NCBI RefSeq assembly: GCF_031583595.1
Contig: NZ_CP134145.1
Coordinates: 1,488,001-1,552,000 of the forward strand
Length of the DNA: 64,000 bases
Direction: 5' to 3'
DNA from: Thalassotalea psychrophila
Lineage (GTDB): Bacteria > Pseudomonadota > Gammaproteobacteria > Enterobacterales > Alteromonadaceae
A model generated the notes under the pieces. That model did no database searches, was not told where the DNA came from, and was given only the letters and a program-made list of their open reading frames with translations. Shown here one piece after another: positions 18,001 through 25,274 of this stretch. The stretch's first letter is position 1, and each line of letters starts with the position of its first letter. The position numbers and the translations under genes are program-made.

Positions 18001-18841
18001 TCGCTACATGACTGCCGTGCCCCTGCACATCTAAGCCAATAGGGTCATCACCAGTAAATGTTGCATAATCGGTAATGTAAGGGTGGCTCCATATGCCGAT
18101 TAACTTGTCATTACAATAGTGTTGGTATTCAGGTATTGCGCAATCTCCCAGATATATTCCATCACCCAATGGGTTTATATGTTGATAGTTATCGGCCCCC
18201 ACGGCAGCAAAAGAAGGGTGGTTAGCTGATACACCAGTATCAAGAATACCAACGATAACACCTTCACCTTTAAACGCACCATGGCCAGTTGAACCTTGCC
18301 AGACTTGCGGCGCATTAATATGCTGAGGGCCGGCGTTGGTAGATAATTTGTGCGGCTTTATTTTTTGTACAATTTTTACTTTTGCAGATGCTCTAAGCAT
18401 GTCTAAATCAGCTTTTTCTAGGCGAGCAGTAAAACCATTAACGGCTAATTGGAAAGAGTGCTCAGCTGTTAGCTGGGAACGTCGCTGTTGGTTAAGGTGA
18501 GCCAATAGTTGCTGTTGATGTGAAATTAATTTATTTCGATATTCTTGGTTTACTTTACTGCTTATATTGAGTTTTTTATTATCTGACTTATTTGCCATTA
18601 ATTGCGCGGAGTCTTTACCTGTACTGTTGCTTGCATTAAATGTAGCAACAGATGGCTCAGTTAAAATCACTACGTACAAGTTGTCGGTATTTCTTGATTG
18701 TTTAACTTTATTGGCTTTCACTTTTTTAGGAGAAAAACTAAGATTAAGAGGTTCTTTAACTGCAATCGATGAGAAAGGTATTGCTATTAACCCTAACATT
18801 AATAATGAAACGCTATAAAATTTAAGATTCTTTAAAATCAC
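15041..18841 (-). CDS. Secreted S8 subtilisin-like protease with PKD-like domain and GlyGly-CTERM
   Basis: 1266 residues from the GTG at 18841, chosen because GAGG lies five to seven bases upstream and the product then opens with a good signal peptide (MILKNLKFYSVSLLMLGLIA). An ATG at 18859 would add six residues but has no Shine-Dalgarno. An I9-like propeptide precedes the catalytic domain with Asp201 (GILDTGVSANHPSF), His275 (GHGSHVASTVAGN) and Ser606 (DGTSMASPHVAGALALIAG). A PA-like insertion lies between His and Ser (about 430-510). A PKD-like domain is near residues 1145-1235, followed by SSGGSVNWLLVACMMLVTAV and basic residues, a GlyGly-CTERM tail. It is a smaller relative of the 2156-residue protease and likely has the same extracellular role. 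Confidence 0.95.
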   Translation of the reverse strand: MILKNLKFYSVSLLMLGLIAIPFSSIAVKEPLNLSFSPKKVKANKVKQSRNTDNLYVVILTEPSVATFNASNSTGKDSAQLMANKSDNKKLNISSKVNQEYRNKLISHQQQLLAHLNQQRRSQLTAEHSFQLAVNGFTARLEKADLDMLRASAKVKIVQKIKPHKLSTNAGPQHINAPQVWQGSTGHGAFKGEGVIVGILDTGVSANHPSFAAVGADNYQHINPLGDGIYLGDCAIPEYQHYCNDKLIGIWSHPYITDYATFTGDDPIGLDVQGHGSHVASTVAGNVVKNVPIYNVVGDKTEQSFNQISGVAPHANIVSYQVCDLDGCWPDVAALAVEHAIANGIQVINYSIGGEAISPWYSLDALAMLSAREAGIHVATSAGNMGSGEKSLMSPGNAPWLTSVAAVSHSRAYSQKSLTIDGSNNDFETVYGYAATSGVTATIIDGDEFNNGDCLRPFSEGSLTDKIVICRRGSTPRVEKGRNALAGNAAGMVLINTVKEGEQLNTDFHVLPSIHIDYQSGQYLINFAATNTDATVTISDSEQINDKSKSNIIADFSSRGPEPIFSEYLVPHVSAPGVAIYAANADNQPFYSKDEQPPYAFLDGTSMASPHVAGALALIAGLKPNWTPSEAQSALMLTANKAVYKADLEPAGLFERGTGNILIDRAIQSSLVMNETSQNFYNADPSLQGNIQSLNLPALVGNKCMIECVWTRTFKATAAGDFQVSIANQSTGIEISTSIEKFSLNANEVISIEFRGKINSDYPSEYVSADIVIDNSEGLARAILPLIATFQKGKYPNNITINAHANIGQVNIDNVVTTAVDEIYTTPYSIAKIDKYQIELNRDDFDTTVFPYNIYNDDETFFAIPLSTHLGTRYIEVNILSTTSPDLDLYIGYDWNFNGKVDTEHEMTSLVCESVSPSAMERCQIDDPANANYYVLIHNYGDKVNPSNIADMIEFEVLTINEDDGSLIASTNSQIDNNTDIGLNISWNANMLSNEQYITAVGLSSTIDKQEDVGFIPVRISRTANNTALYAPATVNADEQLQLKIFIDANHSEQLLNHFLEIPIPEGIEVLTASEIYSISNNVLTIDLEQSVASKNIEIIINLDTQGLVLDQTLTLDLRHSVNNQLLPEKRFNDVHFKGLPVAKINGQETVQISAFENESISLSGKQSINPTTTRIIEYTWQQRSGPAISVNGMSQSDITFMLPSVEADSQVTFDLIVKVDDRESTIATATINITQVKSSTSSGGSVNWLLVACMMLVTAVRRKIL

Positions 18842-18859
18842 TACAACCTCAACAACCAT

Positions 18860-19239
18860 GGATTTACTAACAACGATATTGAAAAAAGTCTATTTTTATT
18901 AATTTAAAAAAATAATCACCGATAGTACTTTAATTCAACAAATTTAACTGGTTATTTTAAGCAAACTGGCCCTCCTTATATGTTAAATAACGTTAACTGA
19001 TATTAACCGTTTTAATTGATGATTTAGATGATTTTGTAGCCTCCTGTAACAAGTTGTTTTCAGTGAATTTTATTACCCAAATTAACCATTAAAAAAACAT
19101 CCTCATGACTAAAATAGCGAAAATTTAGCTGTTCGGTGGTTGATAAGCATGTTTATCTCCTGCCATTGACTATCGAGCAGCGCTTTCTTTAGATACGGAC
19201 TATTTATGCATTGTATGGTTCGTTAACAAGGTATTACTT
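18860..19239. other. Divergent intergenic region (380 bp)
   Basis: AT-rich region between the divergent protease and porin genes. It must hold both promoters. I see no strong hairpin, repeat or RNA gene in it. Confidence 0.6.
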
Positions 19240-20454
19240 ATGTCAGTTAAAATGAAAAGTGCTGTTGCACTCGCAATCTCATTAGCAATTAGCCCGTTAA
19301 CATTTGCCAAAGATGGTCAAAAAGTTGGTTCACCAGACTCTACCGAGCATGTTATTGAAGATAACAAACATGCACCGCGTATCTCAATAAAAGAGCGTCT
19401 TGAAGAAGATTATGGATTAAGCTTATCTGCCGATTATATCGCCTTTGGTACTGCCTCAGACGATACTATGGAAGGTACTGATGATTCGGCTGCATCAGGC
19501 GTTTTTCGTCTTATGGGCTCATGGGCTGCGACTGAAAGCGGTTCATTAAACTTTAAAATTGAACATCGCCACGCTTACACTGACGAAGCGCCTAAGATGT
19601 ATGGTATTAATAATATCGGTATGGCGAGCTTGTCTGGAGCAGCATTTAACGATCAAGGTGCTCGTGTAACCAACCTTTACTGGCGTCAAAATTTTAATGA
19701 CGGCAATACCGTAGTTTGGGCAGGTTTTATGGATATTACCGATTACCTTGATGCCTATGCTCAAGCATCACCATGGACCGATTTTTCTAACTTAGTATTC
19801 TCAACCGGTAGCGGCACAATGGCACTACCAGATGATGCGGCATTTGGTATGGCTGCAGCGCATATGATCACCGACAACATATATGTACTAGGTGGTATTG
19901 CAGACGCGTCAGGTATGTCTGATTTAGAAGAGATGAGCGATAACGTTGATAAATTTCTAAATGATGAAAAACATCATAAATCAATTGAACTAGGTTATAC
20001 CGGCGCAGGAAAAAGCCGTATTTACTTAGATAATGTGCACGTTACTTATTGGCATCAAGATGGCGGTACTCGTCATGATAACAATGCCTCTGGTGATGAT
20101 AGTGAAGGTGTTAACTTTTCAGCAAGTTTCATGATGGGTAAATGGATGCCATTTATTCGTGGTGGTGTAGCAGAAGGTAGCGCGCCAATGCTAGAGCAGT
20201 CTTTATCTATTGGTACCGGTTATTATGGTTTGCTTAAAGAGGGTGACACGTTAGGCGTTGCCGCGAACTGGGGCAAAGTAAATAAAGAAGCCTTTGGTAC
20301 CGATCAAAATCAATACATCGGCCAGGTTTACTACAAAATACCAGTGACAGATTACTTAGAGTTAATCCCTGATGTACAGTACGTACGGAATGGCGCAATT
20401 AGTAATGAAGAAGATCAAGTGATCTTCGGTTTACGCGCACGCATAATTTTATAG
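19240..20454 (+). CDS. OprB-like carbohydrate/small-solute porin
   Basis: 404 residues with signal peptide MSVKMKSAVALAISLAISPL cut near FAKDG; AAGG lies upstream of the ATG. The sequence is an outer-membrane barrel related to OprB-type porins: the early strand YGLSLSADYIAFGTAS, the central ASPWTDFSNLVF signature, GNTVVWAGFMDITDYLD-like strands and a final strand ending FGLRARIIL. A second copy of the same family is encoded at 34266-35567 and shares the DxxDYxxxxxYASPWTxFSNL phrase. It is expected to let small solutes cross the outer membrane. It precedes an acyl-CoA dehydrogenase gene, which hints at a carboxylic acid substrate, but this is inference. Confidence 0.82.
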   Translation: MSVKMKSAVALAISLAISPLTFAKDGQKVGSPDSTEHVIEDNKHAPRISIKERLEEDYGLSLSADYIAFGTASDDTMEGTDDSAASGVFRLMGSWAATESGSLNFKIEHRHAYTDEAPKMYGINNIGMASLSGAAFNDQGARVTNLYWRQNFNDGNTVVWAGFMDITDYLDAYAQASPWTDFSNLVFSTGSGTMALPDDAAFGMAAAHMITDNIYVLGGIADASGMSDLEEMSDNVDKFLNDEKHHKSIELGYTGAGKSRIYLDNVHVTYWHQDGGTRHDNNASGDDSEGVNFSASFMMGKWMPFIRGGVAEGSAPMLEQSLSIGTGYYGLLKEGDTLGVAANWGKVNKEAFGTDQNQYIGQVYYKIPVTDYLELIPDVQYVRNGAISNEEDQVIFGLRARIIL

Positions 20455-20466
20455 TTTGGCATAGCT

Positions 20467-20488
20467 GATTATCAATATATTGATAATC
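20467..20488. repeat. Perfect 22-bp palindrome
   Basis: GATTATCAATA followed by its exact complement TATTGATAATC, 13 bases after the porin stop. It could be a protein-binding site or part of the 3' end of the porin mRNA. It has no T tract of its own. Confidence 0.6.
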
Positions 20489-20501
20489 GATAAATAGATT
20501 T

Positions 20502-20535
20502 AGGTCATTACTTTACCCGTTTTGACCTTTTTTTT
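20502..20535 (+). terminator. Weak terminator after the porin gene
   Basis: AGGTCA (20502-20507) can pair with TGACCT (20523-20528), followed by a run of Ts. The stem is short and the loop is 15 bases, so confidence is limited. Confidence 0.5.
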
Positions 20536-20574
20536 TGCGCAAAATACCATACAATACTAACAAACATAAATACT

Positions 20575-20621
20575 AGGGTCAGAGTCAGGTTTACTCACTA
20601 AATTAACTTGACTCTGACCCT
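20575..20621. repeat. GGGTCAG-type long hairpin repeat, copy 1
   Basis: AGGGTCAGAGTCA (20575-20587) and its exact complement (20609-20621) form a 13-bp stem that continues four more pairs with one G-T. It lies 24 bases before the acyl-CoA dehydrogenase start. A related hairpin (21813-21865) lies just after that gene. Confidence 0.8.
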
Positions 20622-20645
20622 CGTTTAAAAATAAATGGAAAGACT

Positions 20646-21794
20646 ATGAACATCTCTTTAACCGAAGAACAAATGATGATTCAGGATATGGTAAAGAAAT
20701 TTGCTGAATCTGAATTAGCACCTAATGCTGCGCACTTGGATGAAACAGGCGACCAAGAATCCTTTAAAAAGAATATAAGCCAGTTAGCAGAGCTTGGTTT
20801 GATGGGATTAAATATTAAAGCCGAGTATGGCGGCGTTGAAGCGGGTGTTGTAGCCTTTTCTTTAGCGATTACTGAAATTGCTAGAGCGTGTGCGTCAACT
20901 GCGGTTACAACGTCAGTAACCAATATGGTTGCCGAGGTTATTCAAGCGGTTGGTAACGAAGAGCAAAAGCAAAAATATCTTCCTAAAATTTGTTCAGGTG
21001 AATATTTAGCTGGTGGTTTTTGTTTAACAGAAACAAGTGCAGGCTCTGATCCCGCAGGTATGAAAACCACAGCAGTTAAAGATGGTGATGACTACATTTT
21101 AAATGGTTCAAAACTGTTTATTACCAGCGGTGAATTTGCCGGTGTATTTGTAGTTTGGGCCGTTACTGATAGTGAAGCTCGAAAAGGTAGGGGTATCTCA
21201 TGCTTTATCGTAGAAGCTGGTACGCCTGGCATGACCATTGGTAAATGTGAAGATAAAATGGGCCAAAAAGCGTCTCCTACCAATGAAGTAAATTTTGATA
21301 ATTGTCGAGTACCGGCAAGTGCATTAATGGGCACCGAAAATAAAGGTTTTGGTGTTGCTGTTGGTGAATTAGCTGGCGGTCGTATTGGTATTGGCTCATT
21401 AGCCTTAGGTATTGGTTTAGCCGCACTAGATTACGCTAAAGAGTACACCAAAGAGCGTAAGCAATTTGATCAACCAATTAGTAACTTCCAAGGTTTACAA
21501 TGGATGCTTGCTGAAAACTATACCAATATGGAAGCGGCTCGTTTATTACTTATGCAAGCTGCACACATTAAAGAGCAAGGTGGTGCATTTGGTACTGCAG
21601 CTTCTATGGCAAAACTGTTTGCTGCAGAAAAAGCCAACAAAGCTTGTTATGACGCACTGCAATTAATGGGCGGTGCAGGTTATATTAAAGAATATCCGCT
21701 AGAGCGAATGGCAAGGGATGTTCGTATAACCTCAATTTATGAAGGTACTAGTGAAATTCAGAAAGTGATCATTGCCCGAGATCTTTTAAGCTAA
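20646..21794 (+). CDS. Acyl-CoA dehydrogenase (short/branched-chain type)
   Basis: 382 residues, GGAAAG before the ATG. A full-length FAD acyl-CoA dehydrogenase: the N-terminal helical domain, the substrate/FAD motif FCLTETSAGSDPAGMKT, the beta domain, GVAVGELAGGRIGIGSLALG and the C-terminal signature RDVRITSIYEGTSEIQKVII. The Glu of YEGT is the usual catalytic base and is present. These enzymes make the 2,3-double bond in acyl-CoA and pass electrons to ETF. The size and motifs resemble isovaleryl-, butyryl- or methylbutyryl-CoA dehydrogenases; the chain cannot be fixed. It is a single gene bounded by two GGGTCAG hairpin repeats. Confidence 0.94.
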   Translation: MNISLTEEQMMIQDMVKKFAESELAPNAAHLDETGDQESFKKNISQLAELGLMGLNIKAEYGGVEAGVVAFSLAITEIARACASTAVTTSVTNMVAEVIQAVGNEEQKQKYLPKICSGEYLAGGFCLTETSAGSDPAGMKTTAVKDGDDYILNGSKLFITSGEFAGVFVVWAVTDSEARKGRGISCFIVEAGTPGMTIGKCEDKMGQKASPTNEVNFDNCRVPASALMGTENKGFGVAVGELAGGRIGIGSLALGIGLAALDYAKEYTKERKQFDQPISNFQGLQWMLAENYTNMEAARLLLMQAAHIKEQGGAFGTAASMAKLFAAEKANKACYDALQLMGGAGYIKEYPLERMARDVRITSIYEGTSEIQKVIIARDLLS

Positions 21795-21812
21795 TTTGGC
21801 AATAGTCTTTTT

Positions 21813-21865
21813 AAAGGGGTCAGTACCCATTACTATATTAAATAGTAAAGGGTACTGACCCCTTT
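21813..21865. repeat. GGGTCAG-type long hairpin repeat, copy 2, with T tract
   Basis: AAAGGGGTCAGTACCC (21813-21828) pairs perfectly with 21850-21865; after one mismatch six more pairs extend the stem. Ts follow, so it may also terminate the acyl-CoA dehydrogenase transcript. The GGGTCAG...CTGACCC core is shared with the hairpin at 20575-20621. Confidence 0.8.
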
Positions 21866-21970
21866 TTGTTGATATAGAAACAGTTTTGCTGTTATCGATA
21901 ATATAAATCATTAACATATTAAGTATGGTTTCAATCATAATGATAAATAAAGTATTCCAAGGTAGAGAAG

Positions 21971-23002
21971 ATGACAACCGAAACCCAAGCTGAGCAGGCA
22001 GGTTTGCTTAGCAACTTTCTGACAACATGTAAGTCCCACTATTCTGGTGTGGCGATCAGTGTCATCATCGCAATTGCATCTGGGGCGTTAGCTACTCGTT
22101 ATGATGCCCCTGTAATGTTATTCGCGTTATTGCTGGGTTTGGCATTACATTTTTTATACGAATCTCCCAAGCATCAAGCAGGCGTTAATTTTTCATCGCG
22201 GGCCGTTTTACGTTTTGCTGTTGCCTTGTTAGGTGTACGCATTGCATTTTCAGATATCGTGTCGTTAGGCATTACACCACCGATGATCGTAATGGTGTCT
22301 ATGGCAATAATGATAGCGTTCGGCGTTATGTTTTCTCGAGTGCTTGGTTTGTCGAAAGTATTTGGTGTTCTGTCAGCTGGCTCTGTTGCGGTATGTGGCG
22401 TTTCAGCTGCCGCAGCTATTTCTACGGTATTACCGAAAAAAGAATACGAAGAAAAATTCTTTGCCTTAACTGTTATTGGCGTTACCACCCTTAGTACAAT
22501 AGCTATGGTGGTTTATCCGCTAATTGTTTCTTACTTGGGCTTACCCGATGATTTAGCCGGGGTGTTTATCGGCGGCTCTATTCATGATGTAGCACAAGTT
22601 GTAGGGGCAGGTTATTCGATATCACCTGAGGCCGGAGATATTGCCACTTACATTAAACTATTACGAGTTGCGCTATTACTACCTATTGTAATGATCATCT
22701 TTTTTGCTTTTAAAGAGCGAGATAGCAAGATGGAAGGTGGTGTATCTACATTTATTCCAACGTTCTTAATTGGCTTTTTCGTGCTGGCGTTATTAAATAA
22801 TATTGGTTTAATTCCGGTAGAGGTGGCATCAGTAATAAAAACACTGTCTAGTTGGTGCTTGGTGGTATCTATTGCCGCTATTGGGGTGAAAACATCGTTA
22901 AAACAGATTGTCTCTGTTGGTTGGAAGCCCGTTGTATTGATAACCGCTGAAACGGTTTTATTTGCGGTATTAATATTAGTGGGTATACATTTATTCGCAT
23001 AA
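21971..23002 (+). CDS. YeiH-family putative sulfate exporter, inner membrane
   Basis: 343 residues with about ten hydrophobic segments. It matches the YeiH / conserved hypothetical 698 family by size and by the motifs AVALLGVRIAFSDI, CGVSAAAAISTVLP and FIGGSIHDVAQVVGAGYSIS. YeiH proteins are annotated as putative sulfate exporters, but their transport function is poorly proven. The ATG is preceded by AGAGAAG. It is a single gene ending in a strong terminator, and nothing in the neighbourhood shows a sulfur link. It might export an anion produced by the flanking catabolic genes, which is only a guess. Confidence 0.88.
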   Translation: MTTETQAEQAGLLSNFLTTCKSHYSGVAISVIIAIASGALATRYDAPVMLFALLLGLALHFLYESPKHQAGVNFSSRAVLRFAVALLGVRIAFSDIVSLGITPPMIVMVSMAIMIAFGVMFSRVLGLSKVFGVLSAGSVAVCGVSAAAAISTVLPKKEYEEKFFALTVIGVTTLSTIAMVVYPLIVSYLGLPDDLAGVFIGGSIHDVAQVVGAGYSISPEAGDIATYIKLLRVALLLPIVMIIFFAFKERDSKMEGGVSTFIPTFLIGFFVLALLNNIGLIPVEVASVIKTLSSWCLVVSIAAIGVKTSLKQIVSVGWKPVVLITAETVLFAVLILVGIHLFA

Positions 23003-23027
23003 TTTAAAGCTATCATCCCCACTCTTT

Positions 23028-23062
23028 AAGCCTGAATATACGCTAATATTCAGGCTTTTTTG
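23028..23062 (+). terminator. Rho-independent terminator after yeiH-like gene
   Basis: AAGCCTGAATAT (23028-23039) pairs perfectly with ATATTCAGGCTT (23046-23057), followed by Ts. Confidence 0.9.
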
Positions 23063-23398
23063 CTTCAAAAGGCTAAACTTAATTAAGAGACATTATTAAA
23101 AATTAATTCAATTCCACAATAAAAATAAGGTTTCATTCATATTTGTGATACCTCTTACGCCTAAAATGACAAGTTGAAAATGCTTATCTATCAAAAAATA
23201 ATGACAATAAAAACAAATAATGTTTAATAAAAACAATGGTTAATGATTGTTTTTAGAGTTGAGTCATATAATTATTATCAATGGTAAAAGTGTTCGAAAT
23301 AAGTGTGAATGGCTGCTAATTTTATAGCCATGAAGTTTGATTAGAAGTAATTAAACGAAAACCAAGATAATAAATATCCTTATAAATTGGAGCAACAG
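23063..23398. other. Upstream region of the oxygenase operon
   Basis: AT-rich leader of about 335 bp before the paaA-like gene. Apart from the inverted repeat at 23229-23254 I see no gene or RNA structure. It should hold the operon promoter. Confidence 0.6.
23229..23254. promoter_or_regulatory. Inverted repeat, possible operator for the oxygenase operon
   Basis: AAAAACAAT (23229-23237) and ATTGTTTTT (23246-23254) are exact complements around GGTTAATG. It lies about 145 bases upstream of the paaA-like start and has no terminator-like T run suited to the yeiH-like gene. A regulator site is plausible; the regulator is unknown. Confidence 0.45.
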
Positions 23399-24370
23399 AT
23401 GGAATCAACAGTTATTCGACCAATGGCAAAACCAGAAATGGTTGCCGATGATCCTGCTGAACAAGCATTACTTGATAGAATCAAGTCGGGTGAATTAATT
23501 GAAAATATTGATGAGCTTACACCTCGTTACCGTAAAGTATTAGAAAATACCCTAGAGATAGCTGCAGCAGGCGAAGTAACTGTACTTACCTGGGCACAAA
23601 CGGGTTATGTAAATGCTCCTGATTTAGGCGCTAAAATGGCAATTTCTGGCTCTATTCAAGATGAAGTTGGCCATGCACATCAGCAAGGTATGTTGTGGGA
23701 GCGTTTCGGTGTAGATATGCACAAAGAAGCATTTGAGCGTCCACCTGAGAAGTTCTGGTCAATGCCTGTTCTTGAGTTTGAAATCAAAAACTACATCTAT
23801 TTTGTTGTAGCGCAAGCTTTCCTAGATAGAGCGGGTCGTTACACTACATGGGACATCGAATTACATTGTTCATTCGCCCCATATCGTCGTGCCTTGAAAA
23901 AAGTAAACTTTGAAGAAGCATTCCACATGCGTCACGGCTCTTACTGGATGGAGTTCTATTGGAACTACAACGAAGAAACTCGTGCCATGGTACAAGAAGC
24001 TGTTGATTGGGTATTCCCACACGGTGTTTTTTGGTACGGCCGTCCGGATGCAATGAAAGGTAAAATGGACCAATTAATTTACGGTGTGCGTAAATGGTCA
24101 AACGATGAAATGCGCGATAAATGGTTACAATCTGCTTGTAACTTAGCAAAACGTATTGGTTGTGAAGTACCTGCTCACTTTGATGAAGATGAAGGTAAAT
24201 ACATATTAGATTTACCATACCCAATGACTTGGGATCGTGAAACTGGCGATTGGATTTGGGAAAAATGTGAATGGTCAGATGTTGTTGGCAACATGAAAAA
24301 AGGTGGTCGCATGCGTCCAGCTATTTATGAACGTTTACAACGTGAAGAATGGGGTGCGTCATTTTGGTAA
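23399..24370 (+). CDS. Phenylacetyl-CoA epoxidase subunit A-like diiron oxygenase
   Basis: 323 residues from the ATG at 23399, chosen because GGAG lies seven bases upstream; an in-frame TTG at 23387 is less likely. The protein is PaaA-like: Glu59 in AAAGEVTVL, the pair D88-E89-x-x-H92 (IQDEVGHAHQQGM), the loop FLDRAGRYTTWDIELHCSFAPYRRAL and E172-E173-x-x-H176 (FEEAFHMRHGSYWMEFYW). These fit the diiron carboxylate ligands of the family. In known systems PaaA with PaaC epoxidises the aromatic ring of phenylacetyl-CoA. This homologue differs enough, and its operon is different enough, that the substrate may be another CoA ester. It is the first gene of a five-gene oxygenase operon. Confidence 0.9.
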   Translation: MESTVIRPMAKPEMVADDPAEQALLDRIKSGELIENIDELTPRYRKVLENTLEIAAAGEVTVLTWAQTGYVNAPDLGAKMAISGSIQDEVGHAHQQGMLWERFGVDMHKEAFERPPEKFWSMPVLEFEIKNYIYFVVAQAFLDRAGRYTTWDIELHCSFAPYRRALKKVNFEEAFHMRHGSYWMEFYWNYNEETRAMVQEAVDWVFPHGVFWYGRPDAMKGKMDQLIYGVRKWSNDEMRDKWLQSACNLAKRIGCEVPAHFDEDEGKYILDLPYPMTWDRETGDWIWEKCEWSDVVGNMKKGGRMRPAIYERLQREEWGASFW

Positions 24371-24684
24371 ACGAACAATTACAACAAATTAATGCTGCTT
24401 TGAAGGAAGTTATTGACCCACACATGGGTGTCAACATTCTTGATATGGGAATGGTTAAGCGTGTAGAAGCTACCGTTGATAAAGGCATTTATGTTGGATT
24501 GGTTTTACCTTGTATCGGTTGTCCAGCATTAGAGTTGATGATGGCTGATATACGCAAGCGTGTTGGTGACTTAGACGGTGTTGATACAGTAAAAGTAAAA
24601 GTTGAGTGGGGCCATCAATGGGATCGCACTCACATCACCGAAGAAGCTCGCGAGCGTGCAGCCCGTCACGGATACGTGATTTAA
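24349..24684 (+). CDS. PaaD N-terminal-type protein (MIP18/DUF59), iron-sulfur/diiron maturation
   Basis: 111 residues. It overlaps the end of the paaA-like gene by 22 bases if the ATG at 24349 is used; an in-frame TTG at 24364, nine bases after GGGG, would give MVNEQLQQINAALKEVID and is a real alternative. The domain is MIP18/DUF59 as in the first half of PaaD: EVIDPHMGVNILDMGMVKRV, then LPCIGCPALELMMADIRKRV and the closing EEARERAARHGYVI. The Cys of GCPA is kept. Classical PaaD continues into a zinc ribbon; here the protein stops at that junction and the ribbon is encoded separately at 24967. Likely role: metal-centre assembly for the oxygenase. Confidence 0.88.
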   Translation: MGCVILVNEQLQQINAALKEVIDPHMGVNILDMGMVKRVEATVDKGIYVGLVLPCIGCPALELMMADIRKRVGDLDGVDTVKVKVEWGHQWDRTHITEEARERAARHGYVI

Positions 24685-24733
24685 AAATTATTAGTTATTG
24701 CTTTGCGATAACTCTAACAGAGAAGATTTAATT

Positions 24734-24967
24734 ATGAGCAAGCTTGATCATAAAGCCGATGCTAGTGTTTACGAAGTATTCGGTCGTGAAAAAATAGATA
24801 AAGAACTGAGCCACTTAGGCTGTATCTACGCGCTGAATGAAGATTTAGCCAGAGCACAAGCCTACATGACCTATTCAGAAAAACCTTGGGTAGAATTATG
24901 TTGTGTTCGTCAAGATCACATTCTTGGCATTATTGGTAAAGAAGATACGCCAATCGGTTTTGCATAA
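24734..24967 (+). CDS. PaaB-like small oxygenase subunit
   Basis: 77 residues from the ATG at 24734, which follows AGAGAAGA. The sequence matches the PaaB pattern: VYEVFGREKIDKELSHLGCI (compare YEVFVRxKxGxxHxHxGS), then ALNEDLARAQAYMTYSEKPWVELCCVRQDHIL. PaaB in known epoxidases bridges PaaA-PaaC units. It is shorter than E. coli PaaB (about 95 residues). Its stop codon overlaps the next start (TAATG), so translation of the paaB-like and zinc-ribbon genes is probably coupled. Confidence 0.85.
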   Translation: MSKLDHKADASVYEVFGREKIDKELSHLGCIYALNEDLARAQAYMTYSEKPWVELCCVRQDHILGIIGKEDTPIGFA

Positions 24968-25176
24968 TGACTACTGATAAACAACCAAAACAAAAGCATG
25001 ATTCGAAAATCTTTAAAGATGAATACGATCAAACTGTAGCGTGTCCATGGTGTAAATCTGAAGACACACAGGTAGCAAGCCCTTTTGGTGGAACGGTTTC
25101 GGAAATTTTATTCAAGTGTAATGGTTGTAAACAAACCTTCGGTTGGATGAAGTGGCAACATAAGATGCCCGAGTAA
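24967..25176 (+). CDS. PaaD C-terminal-type zinc-ribbon protein
   Basis: 69 residues. It contains CPWC (about 25-28) and CNGC (about 51-54), four Cys for one metal, within the phrase ASPFGGTVSEILFKCNGCKQ. This corresponds closely to the C-terminal part of PaaD (CPRC...FGSTACKALYRCxxCxEPFDYFK). In the usual gene this ribbon is fused to the DUF59 domain; here the two halves are separate genes with the paaB-like gene between them. The ATG overlaps the preceding stop. Likely acts with the 24349-24684 product in maturation of the diiron oxygenase. Confidence 0.85.
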   Translation: MTTDKQPKQKHDSKIFKDEYDQTVACPWCKSEDTQVASPFGGTVSEILFKCNGCKQTFGWMKWQHKMPE

Positions 25177-25274
25177 CGTTTAAAATTATCATAAATGAAA
25201 TAAAAATTTATATATCTGCTCGTTTGGCTTATTAAAACCATGGGCAGGAAGAGCAGATAACATAGGTGAAAGAA

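Noticed and set aside
22174..23022. Antisense open frames in the YeiH-like gene
   Set aside because: Shadow frames of a clearly coding membrane protein with no start signal.
23387..23398. TTG start for the paaA-like gene
   Set aside because: The ATG at 23399 has GGAG at the right distance; that same GGAG lies directly after the TTG.
24967..25176. Zinc-ribbon ORF as an unrelated small regulator
   Set aside because: The ASPFGGT...KCNGCKQTFGW phrase and operon position match the C-terminal part of PaaD much better.
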